From an uncultured Flavobacteriaceae bacterium (GTDB taxonomy: Bacteria > Bacteroidota > Bacteroidia > Flavobacteriales > Flavobacteriaceae): 64,000 nucleotides of DNA. A program made the position numbers and the translations under genes. Position 1 is the stretch's first letter. Each line of letters begins with the position of its first letter. The notes under the pieces are model-generated. The model was not told where the DNA came from, made no database searches, and saw nothing but the letters and a program-made list of their open reading frames with translations. The stretch lies in assembly GCA_947493175.1 (NCBI GenBank), contig CANLQD010000012.1, positions 1 through 64,000 of the forward strand, written 5' to 3'. Positions 1 to 11,100 of this stretch are shown here, in pieces.

Positions 1-1200
1 TTCGCGGGGTCGTCGATCTCGTCGTTCACGTCGAAGCCGTCGTTAACGTCGGAGCCCTCGTACCCGTCGTCAAGGCCGTCCCCGTCGCTGTCGACTCCCG
101 TAAAGGTCTGGTCAGGGATGCCGTCGAAGTTGAAATCGTTGCCCTCGTTGTTATCAAGCACATCGTCATTATCGGTATCCAAATCCCTATAGTCAGGCTC
201 CCCATCGTTATCAAAATTAACGGGATCTACCCCTTCATCTCCAGTCCCTTCATAGGCATTGTCCAACCCGTCTTCGTCATCATCGTCTCCTGTAGGGGAA
301 ATGTAGTCATTAGTTGTTTGCCCTTCTACATTATCCGGAATACCATCATTATCACTATCAATATCCCTAAAATCTGGTTTGGTATCGTCGTCGCTGTTGA
401 AAGGGGGGTCTATTCCTCCTTGCCCATAGGCATTATCAAGGCCGTCTCTTGTGCTATCAATGCCTGATGGAGGCACATAACCATCCGTGGATTGGGCCTC
501 AATATTATCTAAAATACCATCATTGTCCGAATCAATATCATGATAATCGGGAATATTGTCTCCATCGGTATCTATGGGGTTCAATCCATCCTCATAGGCA
601 TCGTCGATACCATTTTGGTCGTTATCACCTCTTGGGCGAATATAATCTTCAGAAGTCTGAGCTTCTACCTTGTCCTTAATACCATCATTATCGGCATCGA
701 AATCACGATAATCAGGATATTCATCACTATCAGAATTTATTGGAACAATTCCAAAACCAAAATCACCTTCGTAGGCATCGTCCAAACCATTTTGGTTTGC
801 GTCAATATTAAGAGGGGCAACGTATTCCAGAAAAGGTTGTGCCTCGATATTGTCGCGAATACCGTCAATATCCGAGTCTATATCGATATAATCCGGTAGG
901 GCGGCCCTGTCAGAATTTATTGGTACAATTCCAAAACCAAAGCTTCCTTCATAGGCATCGTCTAAACCATTTCCATTGGCATCAATGTTTGAGGGAGGAA
1001 CGTACTCACTTGTTCTTTGCGCCTCGTAGTTATCCAAAACACCATCTCCATCTGAATCAATATCCATATAGTTGGGCAATCCGTCACCATCGGTATCTGT
1101 CGGATTGGTATCCGGGTTGTTATCCCCATCAAGATTGGCGTCCTCTACCGTATCCAGAATTCCATCGTCATCGTCATCCAAATCCGCAGGATCATCTACT
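1..1200 (-). repeat. Tandem ~180-bp coding repeats
   Basis: Within the gene above, units of about 60 codons recur. The segment translating as 'GFGIVPINSD' occurs twice, near 740 and 915, with almost identical DNA. Unit borders are easiest to see at the 'DSDNDGI' motif. Units towards the 5' end of the gene are the most alike, which suggests recent duplication there. Confidence 0.75.
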
Positions 1201-1361
1201 AAAAGAGTCGATAAATTATGTGTTTTAACGTTCAAAGGACCACCATTGGCCATTAGGGTAGACCAAACGGCCAAAACCAATATTAGTAAAGAAAAAACAG
1301 TCCAATTTTTTGTACCGTCCTTCTTGAAGAAAGATGTAAAAAGTTCCATAAGTGTTCGCAT
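1..1361 (-). CDS. Secreted aspartate-rich repeat protein (thrombospondin type 3-like), 3' end beyond window
   Basis: The minus strand is open from an ATG at 1361 (second in-frame ATG at 1349) to the window edge. The product starts with a hydrophobic segment at about residues 19-37, read as a signal peptide or anchor. After that come tandem units of about 60 residues, each with a DxDxDGxxD-type stretch, a 'DNxEAQ' segment and a 'GLDDAYE' segment. Such aspartate ladders resemble the calcium-binding loops of thrombospondin type 3 repeats, so an extracellular, calcium-stabilised protein is inferred. Six units or part-units are visible. The C-terminus, where an adhesin or type IX secretion signal might lie, is outside the window. 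The last 130 bases are GC-rich and use GAC for Asp, unlike the GAT-rich remainder. The plus-strand ORFs here are shadows of the repeats. Confidence 0.85.
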   Translation of the reverse strand, partial: MRTLMELFTSFFKKDGTKNWTVFSLLILVLAVWSTLMANGGPLNVKTHNLSTLLVDDPADLDDDDDGILDTVEDANLDGDNNPDTNPTDTDGDGLPNYMDIDSDGDGVLDNYEAQRTSEYVPPSNIDANGNGLDDAYEGSFGFGIVPINSDRAALPDYIDIDSDIDGIRDNIEAQPFLEYVAPLNIDANQNGLDDAYEGDFGFGIVPINSDSDEYPDYRDFDADNDGIKDKVEAQTSEDYIRPRGDNDQNGIDDAYEDGLNPIDTDGDNIPDYHDIDSDNDGILDNIEAQSTDGYVPPSGIDSTRDGLDNAYGQGGIDPPFNSDDDTKPDFRDIDSDNDGIPDNVEGQTTNDYISPTGDDDDEDGLDNAYEGTGDEGVDPVNFDNDGEPDYRDLDTDNDDVLDNNEGNDFNFDGIPDQTFTGVDSDGDGLDDGYEGSDVNDGFDVNDEIDDPA

Positions 1362-1781
1362 TAGATACCTGTCACATGGCAGGCTGATTACCAATCACCA
1401 TGGCCTGTAGGTTTTTCTCGAACAACGTAAGAAGTTGGGACTACTTTTGTTAAAGAACTCGCAAGATAAAGTTAAAAAATTGATCCTCAAATTGTTTTAA
1501 AAGCCTAAATTATGAAATGTCTTTCAAAAACCGCTTTATTCGTTCAACTGCAATTTTTTACATTTTTTACCTGATTTAGTTACGTTATAATCCAAAAAAA
1601 AGACGTTCTTATCTATAAGAAATCCATTTTTTTAAAAATCTTCTGGTGGTGATCTAGTTTTGACCTACCTGCTTTTAAAGTGATTTTTTAGCGAGATTCC
1701 TTGGATTGATTGCTATTGGAATAAGTTTGTTTTACATACCATAAAAGGTTTATTTCTCCTATTTTTGCGCAAATTTTCCCA
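1362..1781. other. Divergent intergenic region upstream of prfC
   Basis: This 420-base AT-rich stretch separates the divergent repeat-protein gene and prfC. I see no ORF or RNA in it. A TATTTTTG at 1760-1767 matches the Bacteroidota -7 box TAnnTTTG and would start a prfC transcript with a leader of under 15 bases. No TTTG sits at the expected -33 distance, so the promoter call is weak. Confidence 0.35.
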
Positions 1782-3371
1782 ATGAGTTTTAAAGATCAGA
1801 TACAACGAAGACGTACCTTCGGTATTATTTCCCATCCCGATGCAGGAAAAACCACCCTCACCGAAAAGTTACTACTTTTTGGAGGTGCCATCCAAGAAGC
1901 TGGAGCTGTCAAGAATAACAAAATAAAAAAATCGGCTACCAGTGATTTTATGGAAATTGAGCGGCAACGGGGTATCTCGGTAGCAACTTCGGTGCTTGCC
2001 TTTTTATATAGGGATAAAAAAATCAACATTCTTGATACGCCCGGTCACAAAGATTTTGCTGAAGATACCTTTAGGACACTGACAGCGGTCGATAGCGTTA
2101 TCGTTGTAATCGATGTAGCCAAGGGCGTAGAGGAACAAACCGAAAAATTGGTCGAGGTCTGTCGAATGCGCAGTATACCGATTATCGTATTCATCAATAA
2201 ACTAGATCGGGAAGGAAAAGATGCTTTTGACCTGTTAGATGAAGTTGAGCAAAAGCTGGGACTCAGTGTCACGCCACTTAGTTTTCCAATTGGTATGGGC
2301 TATGATTTTAAGGGCATTTACAATATCTACGAGAAGAACATTAATCTCTTCAGTGGTGAAAGTAAAAAAAACATAGAGGAAACCATCGCTTTCGATCATC
2401 TTGAAAGCCCTGAATTGGAGAAGATCATTGGAGAAAAGGCGGCGGAAGAGTTAAGGGACAACCTAGAACTGGTAAACGGAGTATACCCTGAATTTGACCA
2501 AAGTGCTTATTTAAAAGGAAATCAACAACCTGTTTTTTTCGGATCGGCATTGAACAATTTCGGTGTTCGGGAGTTATTGGATTGTTTTATCGATATTGCA
2601 CCACCGCCAAGATCAAAAATGGCAGAAGAGCGTTTAGTGCAAGCCGATGAAAGAGCATTGACCGGTTTTGTTTTCAAAATACACGCTAATATGGACCCTA
2701 AGCATCGAGATCGTCTTGCGTTTGTAAAGATAGTCTCGGGGACCTTCGAGCGAAATAAACCCTACTTGCACGTTCGACACGATAAAAAACTTAAGTTTTC
2801 CAGTCCCAATGCATTTTTTGCGGAGAAGAAGGAAATCGTAGACGTCTCTTATCCCGGTGATATCGTCGGATTACATGATACGGGTAATTTTAAGATAGGG
2901 GATACTTTAACCGAAGGGGAAAAACTTCATTACAAGGGTATTCCCAGTTTTTCACCTGAACATTTTCGCTACATTAACAACGCCGATCCCATGAAAGCCA
3001 AGCAGCTTTATAAGGGAATTGACCAGTTAATGGATGAAGGGGTTGCACAGCTATTCACACTGGAATTGAACGGAAGAAAGGTAATCGGTACTGTCGGTGC
3101 ACTACAATTTGAGGTAATCCAATACCGTTTGGAGCATGAATACGGAGCCAAGTGCTCTTATGAGAACTTTCCGGTCTACAAGGCCTGCTGGGTTGCGGCC
3201 GATGATCCTAAAAATGAAGAATTCAAAGAATTCAAAAGGGTAAAACAGAAATTTTTGGCCATGGATAAAAGAGGCCAATTGGTCTTTTTGGCCGATTCCC
3301 AATTTTCATTACAAATGACCCAGCAGAAATACCCCAGTGTAAAGCTGCATTTTACTTCTGAGTTTGATTAA
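1782..3371 (+). CDS. prfC: Peptide chain release factor 3
   Basis: This translational GTPase recycles class I release factors from the ribosome after peptide release. At 529 residues it has the usual RF3 length. The G domain shows the P-loop SHPDAGKT at residues 17-24, the switch I segment RGIS near 63, DTPGH at 85-89 and NKLD at 139-142, followed by domain II and the C-terminal RF3 domain. The SHPDAGKT form, with Pro-Asp-Ala, is typical of RF3 and separates it from EF-G. The gene stands alone and ends at a strong bidirectional terminator shared with the convergent DUF3467 gene. Confidence 0.97.
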   Translation: MSFKDQIQRRRTFGIISHPDAGKTTLTEKLLLFGGAIQEAGAVKNNKIKKSATSDFMEIERQRGISVATSVLAFLYRDKKINILDTPGHKDFAEDTFRTLTAVDSVIVVIDVAKGVEEQTEKLVEVCRMRSIPIIVFINKLDREGKDAFDLLDEVEQKLGLSVTPLSFPIGMGYDFKGIYNIYEKNINLFSGESKKNIEETIAFDHLESPELEKIIGEKAAEELRDNLELVNGVYPEFDQSAYLKGNQQPVFFGSALNNFGVRELLDCFIDIAPPPRSKMAEERLVQADERALTGFVFKIHANMDPKHRDRLAFVKIVSGTFERNKPYLHVRHDKKLKFSSPNAFFAEKKEIVDVSYPGDIVGLHDTGNFKIGDTLTEGEKLHYKGIPSFSPEHFRYINNADPMKAKQLYKGIDQLMDEGVAQLFTLELNGRKVIGTVGALQFEVIQYRLEHEYGAKCSYENFPVYKACWVAADDPKNEEFKEFKRVKQKFLAMDKRGQLVFLADSQFSLQMTQQKYPSVKLHFTSEFD

Positions 3372-3414
3372 AAGAGACATAGAACGGTAGGGGCTGGTTT
3401 GCCCATTTTGTTAA

Positions 3415-3455
3415 CAAAAAACGTCCTTTTGGGTTTCCAAAAGGACGTTTTTTTT
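3415..3455. terminator. Bidirectional terminator between prfC and DUF3467 gene
   Basis: A perfect 12-bp stem (3421-3432 with 3437-3448) around a GTTT loop is flanked by an A run on the left and a T run on the right. It can end transcription from both convergent genes. Confidence 0.9.
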
Positions 3456-3765
3456 ACGCTTCCCCGGTAGGGCCAAAATTTAATGGTATCGGAGGCTGCT
3501 CATAATCTTTAATGGTACCATGGGCCTTCTCAAACCTATTCACATTGTCGTTCAATGCCTTTAAAAATTTTTTCGCATGTTGCGGCGTCAGAACAATACG
3601 GCTCTTCACCTTCGCTTTTGGTGCGCCTGGCATCATACTTATGAAATCTACTACGAATTCCGATACTGAATGGTTGATGATGGCTAAATTGGAATAGATA
3701 CCTTCCGCCGTTTTCTCATCCAATTCTATGTTGATCTGTTTTTGCTTCTGTTCTTTTTCGCTCAT
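3454..3765 (-). CDS. DUF3467 domain-containing protein
   Basis: This 103-residue protein lies downstream of rpoC, a linkage I recall from other Bacteroidota. It matches the DUF3467 type: a short Lys/Gln-rich start, a core with 'EGIYSNLAIINHSxSEFVVDF' split around residue 25-40, and a 'KSRIVLTPQHAKKFLKAL' segment. No catalytic residues or membrane segments are visible and the function is unknown. It begins 63 bases after the rpoC stop, beyond a terminator hairpin, so it is probably expressed by read-through or by a weak promoter inside that gap. Confidence 0.85.
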   Translation of the reverse strand: MSEKEQKQKQINIELDEKTAEGIYSNLAIINHSVSEFVVDFISMMPGAPKAKVKSRIVLTPQHAKKFLKALNDNVNRFEKAHGTIKDYEQPPIPLNFGPTGEA

Positions 3766-3780
3766 GATTTCCGGCTGCTA

Positions 3781-3815
3781 TTAAAAAGAAAACCCCTGAT
3801 TTTGAATCAGGGGTT
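3781..3815 (-). terminator. Terminator after rpoC
   Basis: An 11-bp stem (3791-3801 with 3805-3815) with a 3-base loop is followed on the minus strand by a T-rich tract at 3790-3781. It lies between the rpoC stop and the DUF3467 start and should end most of the rpoBC message. Confidence 0.85.
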
Positions 3816-3827
3816 TTTATCGATTAT

Positions 3828-6800
3828 TTAAAATTTCAAGGCCTCTTTTCGCGCCATGATTTCATCGTACTCCTCTTTAGAGCCGACAATGATGTTCTCA
3901 TAGTCTCGCATACCGGTACCTGCCGGAATTCTGTGACCTACGATTACATTTTCCTTCAAGCCTTCCAACGTATCTACCTTTCCGCTTACAGCAGCTTCGT
4001 TCAATACTTTGGTCGTTTCTTGGAAAGATGCGGCGGAAATAAACGATTTTGTCTGTAACGACGCTCTCGTAATTCCTTGTAAAATAGGAGTCGCCGTTGC
4101 AGCGACAGCATCCCTGGCCGTTGCCACCGTTTTATCTGCACGTTTTAAGATCGAATTCTCGTCTCTCAACTCTCTTGCGGTAATAATCATACCTGCCTTC
4201 AAGTTTTCAGATTCCCCGGCATCCATAACCACTTTCTTTCCGAAAATCTCATCGTTCTCATTGATGAAGTCATCTTTGTGAACCAATTGGTTCTCCAAGA
4301 AAATAGTGTCTCCAGGATCCTCTATCCGCACTTTTCGCATCATTTGACGTACTACTACTTCGAAGTGTTTGTCATTGATTTTTACACCTTGCAAACGATA
4401 AACTTCTTGTACTTCGTTCACCAAGTATTGCTGTACCGCAGACGGACCTTTAATCGCAAGAATGTCTTCTGGTGTTACGGAACCGTCCGATAACGGCATT
4501 CCAGCGCGCACATAGTCGTTTTCCTGTACCAATATCTGATTTGAAAGTTTTACCAAGTATTTCTTTACCTCTCCCAACTTGGATTCGATAATGATCTCTC
4601 GGTTACCTCTTTTAATCTTACCAAAAGAGACAACACCATCGATTTCCGAAACAACGGCAGGGTTCGATGGGTTTCTAGCTTCGAACAACTCGGTAACTCT
4701 TGGAAGACCACCGGTAATATCACCTGCTTTCGCCGATTTACGTGGAATCTTAACCAAAATCTTACCTTCTTTGATCTTATCACCATCATCTACCATGATA
4801 TGGGAACCAACCGGAAGGTTGTAAGAACGCAGTACCTCGTCTTTGTTGTTCATGATCAATAAGGTCGGAATCAGTTTCTTGTTCCTCGACTCAGAAATCA
4901 CTTTCTCTTGGAAACCGGTTTGTTCATCGATTTCTACTTGATACGTAACCCCTTGTTCTATGTTCTCATAGGCAATCTTACCCGGAAACTCGGATACGAT
5001 AACCCCATTGTAAGGATCCCAAGAACAGATGGTTGTTCCCTTTTCTATCTTGGCCCCATTTTTAATATACAACTGCGAGCCGTACGGAATGTTATTGGTA
5101 CTTAGGGTAATCCCTGTGGTACCATCTACTATTTTGATTTCCGATGTCCTAGAAATCACAATATCAGCTGCATTACCTTCGGCATCTTCTCCTTTTACGG
5201 TTCTCAAATCCTCAATCTCTGCAATACCGGCAAATTTCGATTCTAGTTTGCTTTCTTCGGAAATGTTTCCTGCAATACCCCCTACATGGAAGGTACGCAA
5301 GGTTAGCTGAGTACCTGGCTCCCCAATAGACTGCGCGGCAACAACACCAACAGCCTCTCCTCGCTGTACCATTTTGTTGGTAGATAGGTTTCTACCATAA
5401 CACTTGGCACAAATTCCCTTAGGGGCTTCACATGTTAAGGCAGAACGCACTTCTATCTTTTCAATAGGCGAGGCTTCAACTCGCTTCACATCCTCTTCCA
5501 GAATTTCTTGACCGGCCGTTAGTAGGAGCTCCTCATTCAATGGATTGTATACATCGTGAAGGGAAACCCTACCTAAGATACGTTCTCCCAAGGACTCAAC
5601 CACTTCCTCGTTCTTTTTCAACGGTTCTACCTCTACACCTCGCAAGGTCTCACAATCATCGATATTGATGATGACATCTTGGGAAACGTCGACCAAACGA
5701 CGGGTCAAATACCCGGCATCAGCTGTTTTCAAAGCGGTATCCGCCAATCCTTTACGCGCACCGTGTGTTGAGATAAAGTATTCCAAAATCGATAATCCTT
5801 CCTTAAAGTTGGAAAGAATCGGGTTTTCAATAATCTCCCCTCCACCGGCAGTCGATTTTTTAGGCTTGGCCATTAATCCTCGCATACCGGTCAACTGACG
5901 AATTTGTTCCTTGGAACCCCTCGCGCCAGAATCGAGCATCATATACACGGAATTGAAACCTTGCTGGTCTTCACGAATACGTTTCATGGCCAATTCGGTC
6001 AACATGGCATTGGTTGATGTCCACACATCAATTACCTGATTGTACCGCTCGTTATTGGTGATCAGACCCATATTATAGTTCGCCATAATACCATCGACCT
6101 GACCATTGGCATCGCCAATCATCTCATGCTTCTCCTGCGGAATGATAATATCTCCTAAACTGAAGGACAGTCCGCCTTTGAAAGCGAATTCATACCCCAT
6201 CGTCTTGATCTTATCCAAGAACTCTGCCGTTGTGGGTACATCGGTAACCGCCAAGATGCGTCCAATGATATCTCTCAACGCTTTTTTGTTCAAGACTACA
6301 TTCACATACCCGGCTTCTTCAGGCACTACTTGATTGAACAACACCCTCCCTACGGTCGTAGGAATAATCTGATTTACCAGCTCACCTTCCTCATTAAAGT
6401 CTTTTGCCCGTACCTTGATTCCTGCGTTCAAATCCAATCTACCCTCGTTAAAGGCGATTACTACCTCCTCATAGGAGTAGAAAGTAAGACCTTCCCCTTT
6501 AACCGGAACTTCTTTTGTAGACTTTCTTTCTTTAGTCATGTAATACAGACCCAAAACCATATCCTGGGATGGTACGGTAATCGGTGAACCATTTGCAGGG
6601 TTCAATATGTTGTGGGAAGCCAACATTAATAGTTGTGCTTCCAAAATAGCCTCTGGGCCCAACGGTAAGTGAACCGCCATTTGGTCACCATCAAAATCTG
6701 CATTAAAGGCCGTACAGACCAATGGGTGCAAACGAATCGCCTTACCCTCGATCAATTTTGGCTGAAACGCTTGGATTCCCAATCGGTGTAGCGTAGGAGC

Positions 6801-8126
6801 ACGGTTCAGTAGTACGGGGTGTCCCTTTAAAACGTTTTCAAGGATGTCCCATACAACAGGCTCTTTCTTATCGATAATTTTCTTAGCCGACTTCACCGTC
6901 TTTACAATACCGCGCTCTATGAGCTTGCGGATAACGAAAGGCTTATAAAGCTCTGCAGCCATATCTTTTGGAAGACCACATTCATAAAGGCTCATTTCAG
7001 GCCCTACGACGATCACCGAACGAGCTGAGTAGTCTACACGTTTTCCCAATAGGTTCTGGCGAAAACGACCTTGCTTCCCTTTTAAGGAATCTGAAAGTGA
7101 TTTCAATGGTCGGTTCGATTCCGTTTTCACGGCCGACGCTTTACGCGTGTTATCGAACAATGAATCGACCGCCTCCTGAAGCATACGTTTCTCATTTCTA
7201 AGAATTACCTCAGGTGCTTTGATCTCTACCAATCGCTTTAAACGGTTGTTACGAATGATAACCCTTCTATATAGATCGTTCAGGTCAGAGGTTGCGAAAC
7301 GACCTCCATCTAAAGGTACCAACGGGCGTAATTCAGGTGGAATTACCGGGATTACCTTCATAATCATCCATTCCGGTCTGTTTTCACGGTTGTCCTGTGA
7401 TTCCCGCAACGCCTCTACCACCTGAAGCCTCTTTAACGCTTCTGTTTTACGTTGTTTGGAAGTTTCCGTATTAGCCTTGTGTCTTAAATCATAAGAAAGT
7501 TGTTGCAAATCGATTCTACCCAAAAGATCGATCAAACATTCCGCTCCCATTTTTGCAATGAATTTGTTGGGATCGGAATCTTCCAGATATTGATTTTCTA
7601 CTGGGATGGACTCCAAGATGTTCAAGTACTCTTCTTCCGTAAGGAAATCCATTTTATTGATTTCCTCTCCGTCGACACCTTTAGCGACCCCGGGCTGAAT
7701 CACTACATAGCGCTCGTAATAGATAATCATGTCTAACTTCTTGGAAGGAAGTCCTAATAAATATCCTATTTTATTGGGCAACGACCGAAAGTACCAGATA
7801 TGGGCCACGGGAACCACCAAATTGATGTGCCCTACCCGATCTCTTCGTACTTTTTTCTCTGTTACCTCTACCCCACAACGGTCACAAACGATACCGCGAT
7901 ACCGTATACGTTTGTATTTTCCACAAGCACACTCGTAATCCTTTACAGGACCAAAGATACGCTCACAGAACAACCCATCCCGCTCTGGCTTGTGGGTTCT
8001 ATAGTTGATGGTCTCAGGTTTCAAGACTTCACCTCTCGACTCTGCCAAAATAGCTTCTGGAGATGCCAAACCGATAGAAATCTTGTTAAACCTTTTTTGT
8101 GGTGTATTATCGTTTATTCTAGCCAT
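3828..8126 (-). CDS. rpoC: DNA-directed RNA polymerase subunit beta'
   Basis: This is the largest catalytic subunit of RNA polymerase, 1432 residues, a normal length for Bacteroidota. The N-terminal zinc ribbon has Cys66, Cys68, Cys81 and Cys84. The magnesium-binding catalytic loop NADFDGD is at 475-481, and a second cysteine cluster (CEAPKGICAKC) lies near residue 900. The gene follows rpoB by 37 bases on the same strand and is co-transcribed with it. No insertion or frameshift is seen. Confidence 0.99.
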   Translation of the reverse strand: MARINDNTPQKRFNKISIGLASPEAILAESRGEVLKPETINYRTHKPERDGLFCERIFGPVKDYECACGKYKRIRYRGIVCDRCGVEVTEKKVRRDRVGHINLVVPVAHIWYFRSLPNKIGYLLGLPSKKLDMIIYYERYVVIQPGVAKGVDGEEINKMDFLTEEEYLNILESIPVENQYLEDSDPNKFIAKMGAECLIDLLGRIDLQQLSYDLRHKANTETSKQRKTEALKRLQVVEALRESQDNRENRPEWMIMKVIPVIPPELRPLVPLDGGRFATSDLNDLYRRVIIRNNRLKRLVEIKAPEVILRNEKRMLQEAVDSLFDNTRKASAVKTESNRPLKSLSDSLKGKQGRFRQNLLGKRVDYSARSVIVVGPEMSLYECGLPKDMAAELYKPFVIRKLIERGIVKTVKSAKKIIDKKEPVVWDILENVLKGHPVLLNRAPTLHRLGIQAFQPKLIEGKAIRLHPLVCTAFNADFDGDQMAVHLPLGPEAILEAQLLMLASHNILNPANGSPITVPSQDMVLGLYYMTKERKSTKEVPVKGEGLTFYSYEEVVIAFNEGRLDLNAGIKVRAKDFNEEGELVNQIIPTTVGRVLFNQVVPEEAGYVNVVLNKKALRDIIGRILAVTDVPTTAEFLDKIKTMGYEFAFKGGLSFSLGDIIIPQEKHEMIGDANGQVDGIMANYNMGLITNNERYNQVIDVWTSTNAMLTELAMKRIREDQQGFNSVYMMLDSGARGSKEQIRQLTGMRGLMAKPKKSTAGGGEIIENPILSNFKEGLSILEYFISTHGARKGLADTALKTADAGYLTRRLVDVSQDVIINIDDCETLRGVEVEPLKKNEEVVESLGERILGRVSLHDVYNPLNEELLLTAGQEILEEDVKRVEASPIEKIEVRSALTCEAPKGICAKCYGRNLSTNKMVQRGEAVGVVAAQSIGEPGTQLTLRTFHVGGIAGNISEESKLESKFAGIAEIEDLRTVKGEDAEGNAADIVISRTSEIKIVDGTTGITLSTNNIPYGSQLYIKNGAKIEKGTTICSWDPYNGVIVSEFPGKIAYENIEQGVTYQVEIDEQTGFQEKVISESRNKKLIPTLLIMNNKDEVLRSYNLPVGSHIMVDDGDKIKEGKILVKIPRKSAKAGDITGGLPRVTELFEARNPSNPAVVSEIDGVVSFGKIKRGNREIIIESKLGEVKKYLVKLSNQILVQENDYVRAGMPLSDGSVTPEDILAIKGPSAVQQYLVNEVQEVYRLQGVKINDKHFEVVVRQMMRKVRIEDPGDTIFLENQLVHKDDFINENDEIFGKKVVMDAGESENLKAGMIITARELRDENSILKRADKTVATARDAVAATATPILQGITRASLQTKSFISAASFQETTKVLNEAAVSGKVDTLEGLKENVIVGHRIPAGTGMRDYENIIVGSKEEYDEIMARKEALKF

Positions 8127-8163
8127 AATATAATGGTACTCTAAATTATACTGTGTGTAACTA

Positions 8164-11100
8164 TTATTCTTCCAATCGAATGTCCAAGCCCAAACCTTTC
8201 AGTTCGTGCATCAATACATTGAAAGATTCTGGCAAACCAGGTTCTGGCATTGTCTCTCCTTTTACAATCGATTCGTAGGTTTTTGCCCTACCGATCACAT
8301 CATCGGATTTGACCGTCAATATTTCACGTAAGGTAGCAGAAGCTCCATAGGCCTCCAGTGCCCAAACTTCCATCTCCCCGAATCGTTGACCACCGAACTG
8401 GGCCTTACCGCCCAATGGCTGTTGTGTAATCAACGAGTACGGCCCGATAGAACGCGCGTGCATTTTATCATCTACCATGTGGCCTAATTTCAACATGTAG
8501 ATAACGCCCACGGTTGCTGGTTGATCAAAACGCTGTCCGGTACCACCGTCGTAGAGATAGGTATGACCAAATCTTGGAATACCTGCATCGTCGGTATAGG
8601 TATTGATCTCTTCCAAGGTCGCTCCGTCAAAGATAGGGGTCGCATATTTTCTACCTAGTTTAAGGCCTGCCCAACCCAATACCGTTTCATAAATCTGACC
8701 GATGTTCATACGTGATGGTACTCCTAACGGATTCAAAACAATATCTACCGGGGTACCATCTTCTAGGAACGGCATGTCTTCTTGGCGTACGATTCGGGAA
8801 ACAATACCTTTGTTTCCGTGACGACCCGCCATTTTATCCCCAACCTTCAGCTTACGCTTTTTGGCGATATAGACCTTAGCCAGTTTCATAATACCAGCAG
8901 GTAATTCATCTCCTACGGATATCGTGAACTTGTCTCTCCGTAAATTCCCTTGAAGGTCGTTCAGTTTTATTTTATAGTTGTGCAACAAATCGGCAACAGA
9001 AGCATTGGTGTCCTTGTCCGTAGTCCAGCTACCTCCTACCAAGTGAGCGAAATCGTCAACGGAATTCAACATCTTCATGGTATACTTCTTGCCTTTTGGC
9101 AGTACTTCTTCGCCTAAATCGTTCAATACCCCTTGAGAGGTTTTACCATTGATCAAAGCGAACAGTTTTTCTACCAAAACGTCTTTGAGCTCTTCGAATT
9201 TTACCTCGTACTCAAGCTCCAAACGGTTAATCGCATCTTTATCCTCGGAACGCTTTCGCTTATCCTTAATAGATCTTGAGAACAACTTTTTATCGATGAC
9301 CACCCCGTTCAAGGACGGAGGTGCTTTCAAAGAGGCATCTTTTACATCGCCTGCTTTATCACCGAAAATGGCACGAAGTAGTTTCTCTTCAGGTGTGGGA
9401 TCAGATTCCCCTTTTGGCGTAATCTTACCGATCAAAATATCACCCGGTTTCACTTCTGCACCGATACGGATCATACCGTGCTCGTCCAAATCCTTAGTTG
9501 CTTCCTCAGAAACGTTCGGAATGTCATGGGTCAATTCTTCCGCACCCAACTTTGTATCCCGGACCTCTAACGAGTATTCATCTACGTGGATAGAAGTAAA
9601 AATATCTTCTCGAACCACTTTTTCGGAAATTACGATCGCATCCTCGAAGTTATATCCCTTCCAAGGCATAAAAGCTACTGTGAGGTTTCTACCCAAGGCC
9701 AACTCACCGTTCTCGGTGGCGTATCCTTCACAGAGTACTTGTCCTTTATTCACCTTATCGCCTTTCTTGACAATAGGTTTCAAGTTGATGCTGGTACCTT
9801 GGTTTGTTTTCCTAAACTTCACCAATTGATAGGTTTTGGAATCCTCATCGAAACTAACCATTCGTTCGGCATCGGTACGATGATACTTGATGGTAATTTT
9901 TTGCGCATCGACATACTCGATAGTACCATCACCCTCTGCATTGATCAACACCCTCGAATCCGAAGCCACCTGACGTTCCAACCCTGTTCCCACAATGGGG
10001 GACTGGGGCTTTAAAAGTGGCACTGCTTGTCGCATCATGTTCGAGCCCATCAAGGCACGGTTCGCATCATCATGTTCCAAAAATGGAATCAGCGATGCGG
10101 AAATAGATGCAATCTGATTTGGAGCTACATCGGTATAATTGATTTCCTTCGGATCTACTACCGGGAAATCACCTTCTTCCCTTGCGATGACCTTTTCGCT
10201 ATCAATTGAGCCATTGTCTTTTAGAGGAATGTTCGCTTGAGCGATTTTCATTCCTTCTTCTTCCTCGGCACTGAGATATCTAAATTCCTTTGTATTCACT
10301 TTTCCATCGGCAACCTCTCTATAAGGGGTTTCCAAGAAGCCCATTGGGTTGACCTTGGCAAAAACCGAAAGTGAGGAAATCAGACCAATATTCGGACCTT
10401 CCGGAGTTTCTATCGGACACAACCTACCGTAGTGGGTATAGTGCACATCACGTACCTCGAAACCGGCACGCTCCCTGGAGAGTCCACCTGGTCCCAAAGC
10501 CGATAATCTTCTCTTATGTGTAATCTCGGCCAATGGATTCGTTTGATCCATGAACTGAGACAACTGATTGGTTCCGAAGAAAGAGTTGATAACGGAAGAT
10601 AGGGTCTTCGCGTTGATCAAATCGATCGGAGTAAATACTTCATTATCACGAACGTTCATACGTTCACGGATGGTTCTGGCCATACGGGCCAAACCTACTC
10701 CAAACTGCGAGGACAATTGCTCGCCCACGGTTCTAACCCGACGGTTTGAAAGGTGGTCGATATCATCGATCTCTGCCTTGGAGTTGATCAACTCGATCAA
10801 GTATTTGATAATGGTAATGATATCTTCTTTGGTCAAGACCTGCTTGTCCATTCCGATATCCAACCCTAATTTTTTATTCATTCTATAGCGTCCTACCTCT
10901 CCAAGGTTATACCGTTGGTCAGAGAAGAACAACTTGTCAATAATACCACGTGCCGTTTCCTCATCGGGCGGCTCGGCATTACGTAATTGCCGGTAAATAT
11001 GTTCTACAGCCTCTTTTTCAGAGTTTGTAGGATCTTTTTGCAAGGTGTTGTGAATGATTGCATAGTCACTTTGCGCATTGTTCTCTTTATGCAAAAGAAT

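Noticed and set aside
449..1410. Four overlapping plus-strand ORFs of 76-129 residues
   Set aside because: They lie antisense to the repeat gene, share frames created by the DNA repeats and have unnatural His/Tyr/Pro/Arg-rich composition.
1760..1767. TATTTTTG as a firm prfC promoter
   Set aside because: The -7 fits, but there is no -33 partner; kept only as a note in the intergenic entry.
9149..9829. 226-residue plus-strand ORF
   Set aside because: Fully antisense to conserved rpoB; Ser/Phe-rich shadow.
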